DNA of 64,000 nucleotides. It comes from Deltaproteobacteria bacterium. Lineage in GTDB: Bacteria; Myxococcota; XYA12-FULL-58-9. The notes beneath the pieces are model-generated. The model did not search any database, was not told where the DNA came from, and was given only the letters and a program-made list of their open reading frames with translations. Location of the stretch: positions 1-64,000 of the forward strand of contig JACRCV010000064.1 of the NCBI GenBank assembly GCA_016218825.1, read 5' to 3'. Made by a program: the position numbers and the translations under genes. This document shows positions 45,284-53,534 of the stretch, in pieces (position 1 is the stretch's first letter; each line of letters starts with the position of its first letter).

Positions 45284-46511
45284 AGAAGTACTCCTTGTCG
45301 GCGCGTCGGGTCCGCAAGGGCCGCACCCGCGAGGCGTCGTCGCACAACACCGCGTGCGCCGCCCACAGCGCCAGGTATTCGAGGTCGGCGTCGAAGGGCA
45401 CGATCGAGATCAACAGGTGCTCTTCGGCGCGCCGCAGCTCCGCGGTCAACCCGTGACCGCGACTGTCGTACCAACAGAGCACGTCGTGGTCGTGCGCCCC
45501 GTGCAACGAGCGCCCCTCTTCCGCCGCCGGCGCCGCCGCCGCGAGCAGCGTCGCAAAGCGCGTGAGCGCCGTCTTGTCCAGCGTGGCGCGCGGCACGCTG
45601 TCGATGTCCAACACCCCGTGCGGCGTGGCGCGCACCGTCGCCGCGACCCCCGCCTCGATCGCCGGCAGCGCCGCACCTTCCGGGCGCCGATAGACCACCA
45701 GGTCCTGACCACCGTCGATGACCGCAAGCCCCGGGACCAGCCAATGGTCGATCTCCCGCTCGTAGCGCTCCACCACCAACCCCGCCTGCGCCGCGAGCGA
45801 CAACATCACCTCTTCCCAGGGCAACCGCATCCCGACGACGATGTGACCCCCCGGCCGCGTGCACCGGATCGCCAATCCCAACTCCGCCGCGCTCGCCGCC
45901 GGCGGCCCACAGAAGATCACAGAAACATCAAACAATCCGTCGATGTCTGAGTTTGTTGTAAGATGCAACTTATTATTCTCCCGGGCGGCTTCGGTCGCGA
46001 GCCAATGGTGGCGGACGGGGTCGGGCTCGGTGACGGTGACGTCGGCGTTGGTGGCGAGGAGGACGCCGAGGCCGTCGGGGTCGTCGGTGAGGAGGATCTT
46101 CTTGCCGCAAAGCGCGGCGATGATCTCCGCGCGGCGCAACGTGGACGACGGCAAGGTCGGGCGGGCGAGGCGCGGCAGGGTCCAGGCCTTACGGCGGCTG
46201 TGCATTGCGCGTACTCGGCGAAGCTCGGGGTCGCGGGATCGGGTGAACCCGGGCAGCCAGCCGACGTAGCGTTCGTCGAGGAGGGCGAGGCGTTGTTCGA
46301 CGCGGTTCAGATCTGAAGGCGCGTCGTCCAAGAGCGGCGCGAGCGCGCTCTGGACTTGCGCCGGAACCTCATGGGTGCGGCCGGCGCACCAGTCGACGAG
46401 CGGGGCGCGGCAGCCGGCGGGGAGCACCACGGGCTCGCGCGCGTCGGGGAGAAGGACGGCGGTGCGCGGCCAGAGGGCGAGGGGGGTGCCGGCGGCGAGG
46501 GGTGGCATCAT
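45276..46511 (-). CDS. Divergent BpsA-like paralogue
   Basis: A 411-residue protein from ATG 46511. It aligns by eye with its downstream neighbour over the core: RRKAWTLPRLARPTLPSSTL against RRKRFFTRVGQCPTLPETTL, then KKILLTDDPDGLGVLLATNA against KKILCVGDDDLVSVPLAALG. Its key motifs have decayed: GDDD is TDDPD (142-146), and the D-P pair is CGPPAAS (201-207). It may be a catalytically weak partner subunit, or act on a different acceptor. Codons for residues 178-200 (ENNKLHLTTNSDIDGLFDVS) are strikingly AT-rich against their surroundings. Same transcript as speD upstream (39 bases) and the second copy downstream (overlap). Confidence 0.6.
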   Translation of the reverse strand: MMPPLAAGTPLALWPRTAVLLPDAREPVVLPAGCRAPLVDWCAGRTHEVPAQVQSALAPLLDDAPSDLNRVEQRLALLDERYVGWLPGFTRSRDPELRRVRAMHSRRKAWTLPRLARPTLPSSTLRRAEIIAALCGKKILLTDDPDGLGVLLATNADVTVTEPDPVRHHWLATEAARENNKLHLTTNSDIDGLFDVSVIFCGPPAASAAELGLAIRCTRPGGHIVVGMRLPWEEVMLSLAAQAGLVVERYEREIDHWLVPGLAVIDGGQDLVVYRRPEGAALPAIEAGVAATVRATPHGVLDIDSVPRATLDKTALTRFATLLAAAAPAAEEGRSLHGAHDHDVLCWYDSRGHGLTAELRRAEEHLLISIVPFDADLEYLALWAAHAVLCDDASRVRPLRTRRADKEYFFA

Positions 46512-46550
46512 GCGAGAGCCTACCGGAGCATTCTCAAGGGGTCCAGGTGG

Positions 46551-47021
46551 TCAGCGGCAGAGGGCGCGCCGTTTGTTCTCGCGGCGGTGTTGCGGCGCGG
46601 CTTCGTGGACCCGGCGCCACGGGGCGCAGGTCGGTTTGTCGATGGGGGCGACGTGGGTGAGCGCGGCTTGGTCGCGGCCCGTTCGACCCCGGTAGCCGAC
46701 GTCGTGGCGGCGCACGGTGGTGTGGGGGATCAAGGCGCAGATGCGCGCGAACGCGGCGTTGGTGGCGGCGGCGCCGGAGCAGGTGGCGAGGTCGACGAAG
46801 AGCACGCCGGTCTCGGGCCACGAGTGCAGCGCGATGTGCGACTCGGAGAGGACCGCGGCGCCGGTGACGCCCTGGGGCTCGAACTCGTGCACGTGTTTGT
46901 TGAGCAGCGTGAAGCCGCCGGCTTGGACGGCCTCGGTGAGGGCGCGGTCGATGAGCGCCGGGTCGTCGATGGCGTCGAACGGGCAACCTTCGAGCGTGGC
47001 AACGATGATCGACAACTGCAT
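46551..47021 (-). CDS. speD: S-adenosylmethionine decarboxylase proenzyme
   Basis: A 156-residue bacterial-type (class 1B) enzyme that makes decarboxylated S-adenosylmethionine, the aminopropyl donor for polyamines. The self-processing motif VLSESHIALHSWPETGVLF gives the pyruvoyl Ser61, with H66 and C81 matching S63, H68 and C83 of the Thermotoga enzyme. Bacterial SpeD is normally 120-130 residues; this has a basic C-terminal tail of about 40 residues (ALTHVAPIDKPTCAPWRRVH and onward) of unknown use. It directly precedes the two aminopropyltransferase homologues, which gives a plain biochemical reason for the operon. Confidence 0.93.
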   Translation of the reverse strand: MQLSIIVATLEGCPFDAIDDPALIDRALTEAVQAGGFTLLNKHVHEFEPQGVTGAAVLSESHIALHSWPETGVLFVDLATCSGAAATNAAFARICALIPHTTVRRHDVGYRGRTGRDQAALTHVAPIDKPTCAPWRRVHEAAPQHRRENKRRALCR

Positions 47022-47096
47022 GCCGGTATCTACACGGATACCGGCTCGGGCGGCTCAGTAGCTTCGTTAGCTTACCAAGGAGGTCCGGCGCCCGCG

Positions 47097-47390
47097 CTAC
47101 CTCTTGGGATCGCGGCTCTTGTCGCTCGCAGACCGGCGCAGGTTGAGGTGCAGGGGATCTGAATTCTCGGCCGGCGATTGTCGGCCGCCGCTCTTCTTGC
47201 GCGCGCCGGAGAACTTTTGACCGGCGGTCGACGGCAGCTCGGGGAGGGCGACCCTGGGCGACGCCCGCTTGGCAGGCGACGCCGGCTCATCGTCGCGGAG
47301 GATCTCTTCGAACAGCTCCGCGATGACCCGATCGGCCTCGGCCTCCTCGTCCGGAGTCAGCCGCTTGCCTGCCCGTTCTTTCTTCGCCAC
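47097..47390 (-). CDS. Small basic protein of unknown function
   Basis: A 97-residue protein. Residues 1-35 form an acidic amphipathic helix (LTPDEEAEADRVIAELFEEI), and the rest is Ser/Pro/Arg/Lys-rich and probably unstructured (SPRVALPELPSTAGQKFSGA). No membrane segment or signal. It lies 21 bases after the next small gene and 75 bases before speD on the same strand. No family recognised. It may be an RNA- or partner-binding accessory of the gene run, or unrelated. Confidence 0.45.
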   Translation of the reverse strand: MAKKERAGKRLTPDEEAEADRVIAELFEEILRDDEPASPAKRASPRVALPELPSTAGQKFSGARKKSGGRQSPAENSDPLHLNLRRSASDKSRDPKR

Positions 47391-47411
47391 GGCAGCAGCC
47401 GATGCTTCAGG

Positions 47412-47753
47412 CTACTTCGGGATCGCGCTGGTCGGCGGCAGCATCGCGAGCTCCGCCGGCGTCAGCTTGGTCCGCAAGATCTTGCAGGCTCCGAGGAACA
47501 CGCCCTCGAAGTCGCCGTAGCTCATCGGCGTCATCTTGTCGATGTTCAGCCGCTTCTCGTCGACCAGGTCTTCGAGGCGCAGCACCACGAGGGTGGCCAT
47601 GCGCGGATCTTTCTTGGCGAGGTCCTCGAGCTTCTTCGCCAACTTGTCGCACTGCGGCTTCGTCAAAGTCAGGTTGCCGGCGCCGAGCTTGTTGAGCTTG
47701 GCCGCGAGCGAGTAGGCGTAGTTGGCCTTGAGCGCCTTGACATCCATCGACAT
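47412..47753 (-). CDS. Small helical protein of unknown function
   Basis: A 113-residue protein. ATG 47753 is chosen because GGAGGA lies at ideal spacing; the frame stays open upstream, but that is a shadow of asnB. The sequence is mostly helical and charged (LAAKLNKLGAGNLTLTKPQC, KLAKKLEDLAKKDPRMATLV, VLRLEDLVDEKRLNIDKMTP). It is soluble with no signal. The repeated Lys/Leu heptads could form a small bundle. Position, 57 bases after asnB and upstream of speD, suggests co-transcription with both. Confidence 0.55.
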   Translation of the reverse strand: MSMDVKALKANYAYSLAAKLNKLGAGNLTLTKPQCDKLAKKLEDLAKKDPRMATLVVLRLEDLVDEKRLNIDKMTPMSYGDFEGVFLGACKILRTKLTPAELAMLPPTSAIPK

Positions 47754-47809
47754 GATATTCCTCCGGTAGGTTAGCGGATGACTTGTTATCCCAGCCCCAA
47801 CGAAAACCG

Positions 47810-49717
47810 TCAAGTGCGACCCCAGGAGGTCGCCTGGGGGCCCTCCTGCAGCACGCGCAGGGTCGTCTCCAGGAGCACGGCGCGCCACAGCACCTTCAAA
47901 TGGACCGGGTCCGCCGGCGCCCGCCGCCCGCGGCTCCAGGCCGACAGCGCCGCGGAGTCGACGGCCAACCCCGGGTCGCGCCCGAGCGCGCCGGCCATCG
48001 CGACGATGGTCTTCTGCGGCGGCAACGGCGCGGCGGTGAAGCCGCGCTTCTCGGGGGCGCAAAGCCGCGCCGGCAGCAGACGCTTCGCGAGCGCGCGCAA
48101 CAGGGGCTTGTCGATGCCGGGCCGCTCGAGGAGGTCCGGCGGCGTCCGCAGCGCCAGCGCCACGAGCTCCAGGTCAAGGAAGGGCATCCGAGCCTCGACC
48201 CCGTGCGCCATCAGCAGCCGGTCGGCGTGGAGCACCGGCAGCGTGAGCATGTCGTGCGTCAAGCCGGAGAGCTGACGGCCGCGCGCGCCGCTCGAGCCGC
48301 GGCCGGCGGCGTCGGCACCGATAGCGGCGTCCGCGGCGGGTTTGCGGCTGAGCGCGTCGCCCACCTGTTTGCGAACGCGGCGGGTGAGGAGCTGCAGCCC
48401 CGTCTGCTCGACGCGGTCGCGCACCTCGCCGTCGACCGCCGCCAGCCAACAGTCGCGCGGTCGCGAGGCGGCGCCGCTGGCGCGAAGCAGGAGCCTCGTG
48501 ATCCCCATCAGACGGGGCGCGTGCTCGCCGAGGATGCGCCGCGCCTCGCTGCCCGCGGACAGCCGCCAGCCGTGCTCGAGGGCCGCCGCCGCCGCGTCCC
48601 AGGCGTAGCCCAGATAGACCTCGTCGGCGCCCTCGCCGGAGAGCGCCACCCTATAACCCGCGGCGTGCATCGCCGCGGCGAGCGCCGCGAACGCCGTCGC
48701 CATTCCGTACGCCGACCAGGCGTCAGGGATCTCGAGGTGCCAGAGCGCCTTCGCCAGCCGCGCCGGCGTGGGGGGCGGAGGACGAACACAGTGCCAGCGC
48801 AGACCGAGCGTCCGGGCGACTTGCGCGGCGCTCTCGGACTCGTCGGCGTTCGGCACCGCGAGGGTGAAGGCGTCACCGAGCAGCCCTCTCGTCGCAGCGC
48901 CGACGACGGAGGAGTCCAAGCCCCCCGAGAGCAGCAGCGCCGCGGGCACGTCGGCGCGGGCGCGGAGCTCTACCGCTTCCACGAGGAGCGCCGCAGTGCG
49001 CTCGACGATCCCCTCGGCAGGCGCCTGCCGCCGCCGGGCCAGAGCCTCGAGTCGGGAGCCGGTTTGGCGGACGACGCCGGCGGGCGTCACGCACAGATGT
49101 CCTCCCGGCGGCAACACCTCGACGCCCTCGAGGAGGGGCTCGTCCTCGTCGAGGACGCCGCGCCACAAGAAGCGCGCCGCCGAGCTCGGCCGCACCCTGG
49201 CCCGCACCGCGCCGGCGGCGATCAACGCCTTGACCTCCGAGGCGAAGAACAGGCGATCGCGACCGCGGGCGTAGTAGAGCGGCTTCTCGCCCAACGGGCT
49301 GCGGTACAGGTGCAAGGCCCGGTCCCGGAGGTCGACGAGCGCGATCGCGAAGGGGCCGCGCAGGTGGTCGGTGAACTGCTCGCCGAAGCGGGCGTAGAGC
49401 GCCGGCAAGAGCGCGCTGTCGGTCGCCGAGGACGGCGCGAGCTCCTGCTTGCCAACCAGCCGCCGCAGCGACCGGTGGTTGTAGAGCTCGCCGTTTTGCA
49501 CCGCGAAATAGCGATTGCCGGCGGTGTAGATCTGCGGCGCTTCGTCAGGCGCGACGATCCCGAGCCGGGTCATGCCGATCGCGGCCCAGCCAAACGAGCA
49601 GAGCGCCGCGCCGTCGGGACCCCGGTGCGCCAAGGCCCGGGACATCGGCGCGATGTCGCGGCACTGGACCTGGCCTGCTCCCGGCAGCACCGCGATCGCG
49701 CCAAAGATGCCACACAC
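47810..49717 (-). CDS. asnB: Glutamine-hydrolysing asparagine synthetase-like amidotransferase
   Basis: A 635-residue protein. The Ntn glutaminase half starts with nucleophile C2 (MCGIFGAI) and has ALAHRGPDGAAL and the Asn of VQNGELYNH. The synthetase half has the PP-loop LLSGGLDSSVVGAA near 265-275 and the later SGEGADEVYLGYAW and EARMPFLDLELV motifs. This is a whole AsnB, not a lasso-peptide cyclase, which would lack a working glutaminase. It could feed Asp/Asn metabolism or amidate another product; homologues in exopolysaccharide and exosortase loci do the latter. The nearest genes are a PP-loop protein and two cyanophycin synthetases on the other side of a 120-base divergent gap. Confidence 0.88.
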   Translation of the reverse strand: MCGIFGAIAVLPGAGQVQCRDIAPMSRALAHRGPDGAALCSFGWAAIGMTRLGIVAPDEAPQIYTAGNRYFAVQNGELYNHRSLRRLVGKQELAPSSATDSALLPALYARFGEQFTDHLRGPFAIALVDLRDRALHLYRSPLGEKPLYYARGRDRLFFASEVKALIAAGAVRARVRPSSAARFLWRGVLDEDEPLLEGVEVLPPGGHLCVTPAGVVRQTGSRLEALARRRQAPAEGIVERTAALLVEAVELRARADVPAALLLSGGLDSSVVGAATRGLLGDAFTLAVPNADESESAAQVARTLGLRWHCVRPPPPTPARLAKALWHLEIPDAWSAYGMATAFAALAAAMHAAGYRVALSGEGADEVYLGYAWDAAAAALEHGWRLSAGSEARRILGEHAPRLMGITRLLLRASGAASRPRDCWLAAVDGEVRDRVEQTGLQLLTRRVRKQVGDALSRKPAADAAIGADAAGRGSSGARGRQLSGLTHDMLTLPVLHADRLLMAHGVEARMPFLDLELVALALRTPPDLLERPGIDKPLLRALAKRLLPARLCAPEKRGFTAAPLPPQKTIVAMAGALGRDPGLAVDSAALSAWSRGRRAPADPVHLKVLWRAVLLETTLRVLQEGPQATSWGRT

Positions 49718-49837
49718 GACTCACTCCCTGTCGGGCGCCCCGGACCGCCACCGCGAGAAACCGCCGCGCGAGCCATCGACCGGAGGACGCGTGACCAGGC
49801 TCGACAGCTTCCACCGGCGTGTCATAGGGTTTTCGCG

Positions 49838-50725
49838 ATGTCGCGTCCCGAGAACGGTCGTCGCTGCAAGTCCTGTCTGTTGTATGACGGCATGCGCTTC
49901 TACCTCATCCGCGACGTTCTTCCCACCGATCTCCTGGAGGGCTTCCACATCGCCGCCGACGGCGTGTGCTCGATCTGCCATGCCTACCGCGACGCCTACG
50001 ATCGCGGCGGCATCGAGCGCGACCTCGAGCTCTTCCGTCGGAGCACCGCCGGCGTCCACCGACCCGCGGCGCTCCTGGCGCTCTCGGGCGGCAAGGACAG
50101 CATGTCGGCGCTCTACCTGGCGCGGCGAGTCCTGAGGTTGGACCTCGTGGCGCTGCTGTTCGACAACGGCTTCGTGCCCCGCGAGGTCGTGGCGCGCGCC
50201 CGCCGGGCGTGTGCGTCGCTGCAGGTGGAGCTCGAGGTCGTGCGGGCGCCGGCGCGCTGGCGACAGAGCTTCGGTGACGCGGTCGACGCCGCCGGCCTGA
50301 GCTCGCCGCCGCCGTGCAACGTGTGTGGCGCCGAGATCATCGAAGCGCTCGCCGACCGCGCCGCCGCGCTCGGCACTCCATGGGTGATCTGGGGCACCAA
50401 CTACTTCGCGGCGTGGACCGACCGGCCTTCTGCCGTCGGTCGCCGGCTGTTGTCGGCGGGCCGACAGCTCGCCGAGATCAACCTGCCCTACGCGATGCAG
50501 ATCAAAGCGGCTGCAGCCCGAGCCAACGCCAAGCGGCTGGGCGCGACGCCGGTCGCGATCCCCGGGGTGTCGACCAACTGCCTGGTGCCGCACCAGGTCG
50601 CGCGCGCGCTGCTGCCGACCCTCGGGCACGTGCCCGAGCTCGAAGTGCTGGCGCTCGAGGTCATCGTCGGCCACTGCAGTCGGCGGGCGGCCCTCCGGAC
50701 CCTTCGGGAGCGGACGACCCCCTGA
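49838..50725 (+). CDS. Zn-ribbon PP-loop ATPase (N-acetyl sugar amidotransferase-like)
   Basis: A 295-residue protein from ATG 49838. The N-terminal CxxC...CxxC (C10, C13, C44, C47) forms a zinc ribbon. The PP-loop is LSGGKDSMSALYLARRVLRL (S83-S88 core), which activates a carbonyl or thiol acceptor as an adenylate. A further PPPCNVCGAE near 150 completes the set. The layout is that of the WbpG/PseA-like group, which converts a sugar carboxyl to an amidine or amide, and of TtcA-type thiolases. No sugar-biosynthesis genes are near. With asnB on the other strand and cphA downstream, it may act on a peptide or polyamine rather than a sugar; this is open. Confidence 0.7.
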   Translation: MSRPENGRRCKSCLLYDGMRFYLIRDVLPTDLLEGFHIAADGVCSICHAYRDAYDRGGIERDLELFRRSTAGVHRPAALLALSGGKDSMSALYLARRVLRLDLVALLFDNGFVPREVVARARRACASLQVELEVVRAPARWRQSFGDAVDAAGLSSPPPCNVCGAEIIEALADRAAALGTPWVIWGTNYFAAWTDRPSAVGRRLLSAGRQLAEINLPYAMQIKAAAARANAKRLGATPVAIPGVSTNCLVPHQVARALLPTLGHVPELEVLALEVIVGHCSRRAALRTLRERTTP

Positions 50726-50787
50726 GCCCCGCCCCCGTCGCACCTTCCCTTGCAAAACGCAAAAGCGCGCCCCGGCGACCGCCGGAT

Positions 50788-50835
50788 GTTCGTATATAAG
50801 TCGTTATAAATCCATACGTTACTATCGTAGGCCGC
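50788..50835 (+). promoter_or_regulatory. AT-rich promoter region for the cphA pair
   Basis: Between the PP-loop gene and the first cphA the sequence changes abruptly to AT-rich, with TATATAAG and TTATAAATC in a run that also holds the near-palindrome CGTATATAA...ATACG. Start of translation is about 80 bases downstream (50913), which gives a normal leader. I can point to two TATAAT-like -10 elements but no unambiguous -35. An internal promoter here would let cphA be expressed separately from the PP-loop gene. Confidence 0.4.
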
Positions 50836-50912
50836 TGGAATGCTCTTTGCAGCCCATCCGCTTCGCAACCGGACGGACGTGAGGCAGGGGCATTGCGGGA
50901 ACAGCGTGTGAC

Positions 50913-53531
50913 ATGGATTTTCTGAACATCTTGGCCTTGCGCGGGCCCAATTTCTGGTCGCGGCGGACGGTATTGGAGGCGTGGGTTGACCTTGGGGAGC
51001 TGAGGGAGTCGCCGTCGAACGGCATTCCCGGCCTTTATGACCGCTTGGTCGCGTGGTTGCCGGGGCTGATCGAGCATCGGTGCGGGTTGGGGGTGCGCGG
51101 CGGTTTCTTGGAGCGGCTGAAGGACGGCACCTACCCGGCGCACATCCTCGAGCACGTAACGTTGGAGCTGCAGACCTTGGCCGGCACCCCGGTGGGTTTC
51201 GGCAAGGCGCGCGAGACCTCGACGCCGGGGGTCTACAAGGTCGCGGTGCGTTATCGCGAGGAGGCGGTGGGGCGGGCGTGTTTGGCGGCGGCGCGGGAGT
51301 TGTTGCTCGCGGCGATCTACAATCGCCCCTTCGACCTCGCCGCCGAGGTCAAGCGCCTGACCGCCGTCGCCGAAGAGGTGTGTCTGGGGCCGAGCACGAT
51401 GGCGATCGTGACCGCGGCCGAGGCGCGCGGCATCCCCTACCGCCGCCTGACCGAGGGCAGCCTGGTGCAGCTCGGCGTCGGCGCCAAGCAGCGACGCATC
51501 TGGACCGCGGAGACCGACACCACGAGCGCGATCGCCGAGTCCATCGCCCAAGACAAAGACCTGACCCGAAACCTCTTGGCGTCGTGCGGCGTCCCGGTCC
51601 CCGAGGGGCGCGCGGTCGACAGCCCGGCGGACGCCTGGGCGGCGGCGTGCGAGGTCGGGCTGCCGGTGGTGGTGAAGCCCCGCGACGGCAACCACGGCCG
51701 GGCGGTGTTCACCGAGCTCGAGAGCCAGGAGCAGATCGTGGCCGCCTACGCCACCGCGCTCGGCCAGGGCAGCGGCGTCATCGTCGAGCAGTTCATCCGC
51801 GGCAACGAGCACCGCTTGCTGGTGGTGGGCGACCGAATGGTGGCGGCGGCGCGCGGCGAGACCGCCTGGGTGACGGGCGACGGCGAACAGAGCGTGCAGC
51901 AGCTCATCGAATCGCAGCTGAACGCCGACCCGCGCCGCGGCCTCGGCGACGACTGTCCGCTGAACCCGGTGGAGATCGACGAGGTCACGATCTTGGAGCT
52001 CGCGCGCCAGGGCCACACCACCCTGTCGGTGCCGAAGGCGGACGAGCGCATCTTGATCCAAAGGAACGGCAACGTCGCCTTCGACGTCACCGACAGCGTC
52101 CACCCCTCGGTCGCCGAGCAGGTGGTCACCGCGGCGAAGGTCATCGGCCTCGACATCGCCGGCATCGACCTGGTCGCCGAAGACGTGTCGCGGCCGCTCG
52201 CCCTGCAGCGCGGCGCAGTGATCGAGGTCAACTCCAGCCCCGGCCTGCACGTGCACCTGAAACCGGCGTCCGGCAAGCCGCGGCCGGTCGGCGAGGCGAT
52301 CGTCGACCGACTGTTCGCCGCCGGCGACAACGGCCGCATCCCGATCGTCTGTGTCACCGGCACCAACGGCAAGACCTCGGTGACCCGGCTGGTGGCGCAC
52401 ATCCTGCGCTCCACCGGCCTGACGGTCGGCATGGCCTGCAGCGACGGTCTGTTCCTCGGCCGGCGCCTGATCGACCCGGGCGACTGCGCCGGCCCGAAGA
52501 GCGCCAAGAACATCCTGCTGAACCCGGCGGTGGAGGCGGCGGTGCTCGAGGCCGGCCGCGGCGGCATCTTACGCGAGGGCCTGGGCTTCGATCGCTGCCA
52601 GGTGGCGGTGGTCACCAACATCGGCGACGCCGACCACCTCGGCCGCAGCTTCATCGACACCCCCGAGGAGATGTTCACCGTGAAGCGCTGCCCGGTCGAC
52701 GTCGTCCTCGACACCGGCGCCGCGGTGCTGAACGCCGCTGACCCCCTCGTCGCCGAGATGGCGTCGTTGTGCGCCGGCAGCGTCATCTTCTTCGCGCCGC
52801 GCCGAGCGCACCCGGTGATCGAGAGCCACCTAGAAGCGGGGAAGCGCGCGGTGTTCGTGAACGACGGCCAGGTCACGGTGGCGGACGGCGAGCGCCAGAC
52901 GCCGGTCATCGGCCTCGACGCGGTGCCGCTGTGTCATGGTGGTCGGGTCGGCTTCCAGGTCGAGAACGTGCTCGCCGGCACCGCCGCGGCCTGGGCGCTG
53001 GGGGTCGAGCTCAAGCAGATCCAGGCGGCGCTGGCCTCATTCGCCCGAGGTCCGGAGGACGCCCCCGGGCGCTTCGGGGTGTTCGAGCACGACGGCAAGA
53101 CGGTGGTGATCGACGACTGCCACAACACCTCGGCGGTGCGGGCGTTGGTCGCGGCGCTCGGCGAGTTTCCGGCCGACAAGCGCTCGATCGCCTTCTCCGC
53201 CGGCGCTCGGAGGCGCGACGCCGACATCATCCGCCAGGGGGAAGCGCTCGGTGCCGCCTTCGACCGCGTGATCTTGTACGACGACGCTTCGGCCTTTGAC
53301 CGCAAGGCCGGCGAGATCCCGGCGCTGGTCCGCCGCGGCCTGGCGAAGAGCGCCCGACCGCTCGAGATCATCGAGCGCCGCGCGCACGCCGAGGCCGTTC
53401 ACGACGCGCTGCAGCTGACGAAGCCGGGGGATCTGGTGGTCCTGCAGACCGAAGATTCGCACCCCCTGCCGACCCTCGAGCTCTTCCGCCAGTGGACGCG
53501 ACCCCAACCGGTCGCGGCAACAAAGGAGTAG
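50913..53531 (+). CDS. cphA: Cyanophycin synthetase, first paralogue (diverged Mur-ligase motif)
   Basis: An 872-residue protein. Parts are the N domain (1-160), an ATP-grasp domain at about 200-480 beginning SAIAESIAQDKDLTRNLLAS, and a Mur-ligase-like domain with the P-loop CVTGTNGKTSVTRLVAHILR near 480. Cyanophycin synthetase builds the Asp backbone with Arg side chains, one ATP-grasp and one Mur step each. The late Mur motif is DDCHNTSAV (about 734) where its neighbour keeps DYGHNPDAI. The protein may still use ATP in the first Mur step but have altered acceptor handling. It ends in an unrelated tail (FRQWTRPQPVAATKE). The SD of the next gene overlaps its stop. Confidence 0.88.
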   Translation: MDFLNILALRGPNFWSRRTVLEAWVDLGELRESPSNGIPGLYDRLVAWLPGLIEHRCGLGVRGGFLERLKDGTYPAHILEHVTLELQTLAGTPVGFGKARETSTPGVYKVAVRYREEAVGRACLAAARELLLAAIYNRPFDLAAEVKRLTAVAEEVCLGPSTMAIVTAAEARGIPYRRLTEGSLVQLGVGAKQRRIWTAETDTTSAIAESIAQDKDLTRNLLASCGVPVPEGRAVDSPADAWAAACEVGLPVVVKPRDGNHGRAVFTELESQEQIVAAYATALGQGSGVIVEQFIRGNEHRLLVVGDRMVAAARGETAWVTGDGEQSVQQLIESQLNADPRRGLGDDCPLNPVEIDEVTILELARQGHTTLSVPKADERILIQRNGNVAFDVTDSVHPSVAEQVVTAAKVIGLDIAGIDLVAEDVSRPLALQRGAVIEVNSSPGLHVHLKPASGKPRPVGEAIVDRLFAAGDNGRIPIVCVTGTNGKTSVTRLVAHILRSTGLTVGMACSDGLFLGRRLIDPGDCAGPKSAKNILLNPAVEAAVLEAGRGGILREGLGFDRCQVAVVTNIGDADHLGRSFIDTPEEMFTVKRCPVDVVLDTGAAVLNAADPLVAEMASLCAGSVIFFAPRRAHPVIESHLEAGKRAVFVNDGQVTVADGERQTPVIGLDAVPLCHGGRVGFQVENVLAGTAAAWALGVELKQIQAALASFARGPEDAPGRFGVFEHDGKTVVIDDCHNTSAVRALVAALGEFPADKRSIAFSAGARRRDADIIRQGEALGAAFDRVILYDDASAFDRKAGEIPALVRRGLAKSARPLEIIERRAHAEAVHDALQLTKPGDLVVLQTEDSHPLPTLELFRQWTRPQPVAATKE

Positions 53532-53534
53532 ACC

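Noticed and set aside
47783-49837. A 5' extension of the PP-loop gene through the antisense of asnB
   Set aside because: The extra part is a shadow of asnB. The zinc-ribbon protein begins properly at the ATG at 49838.
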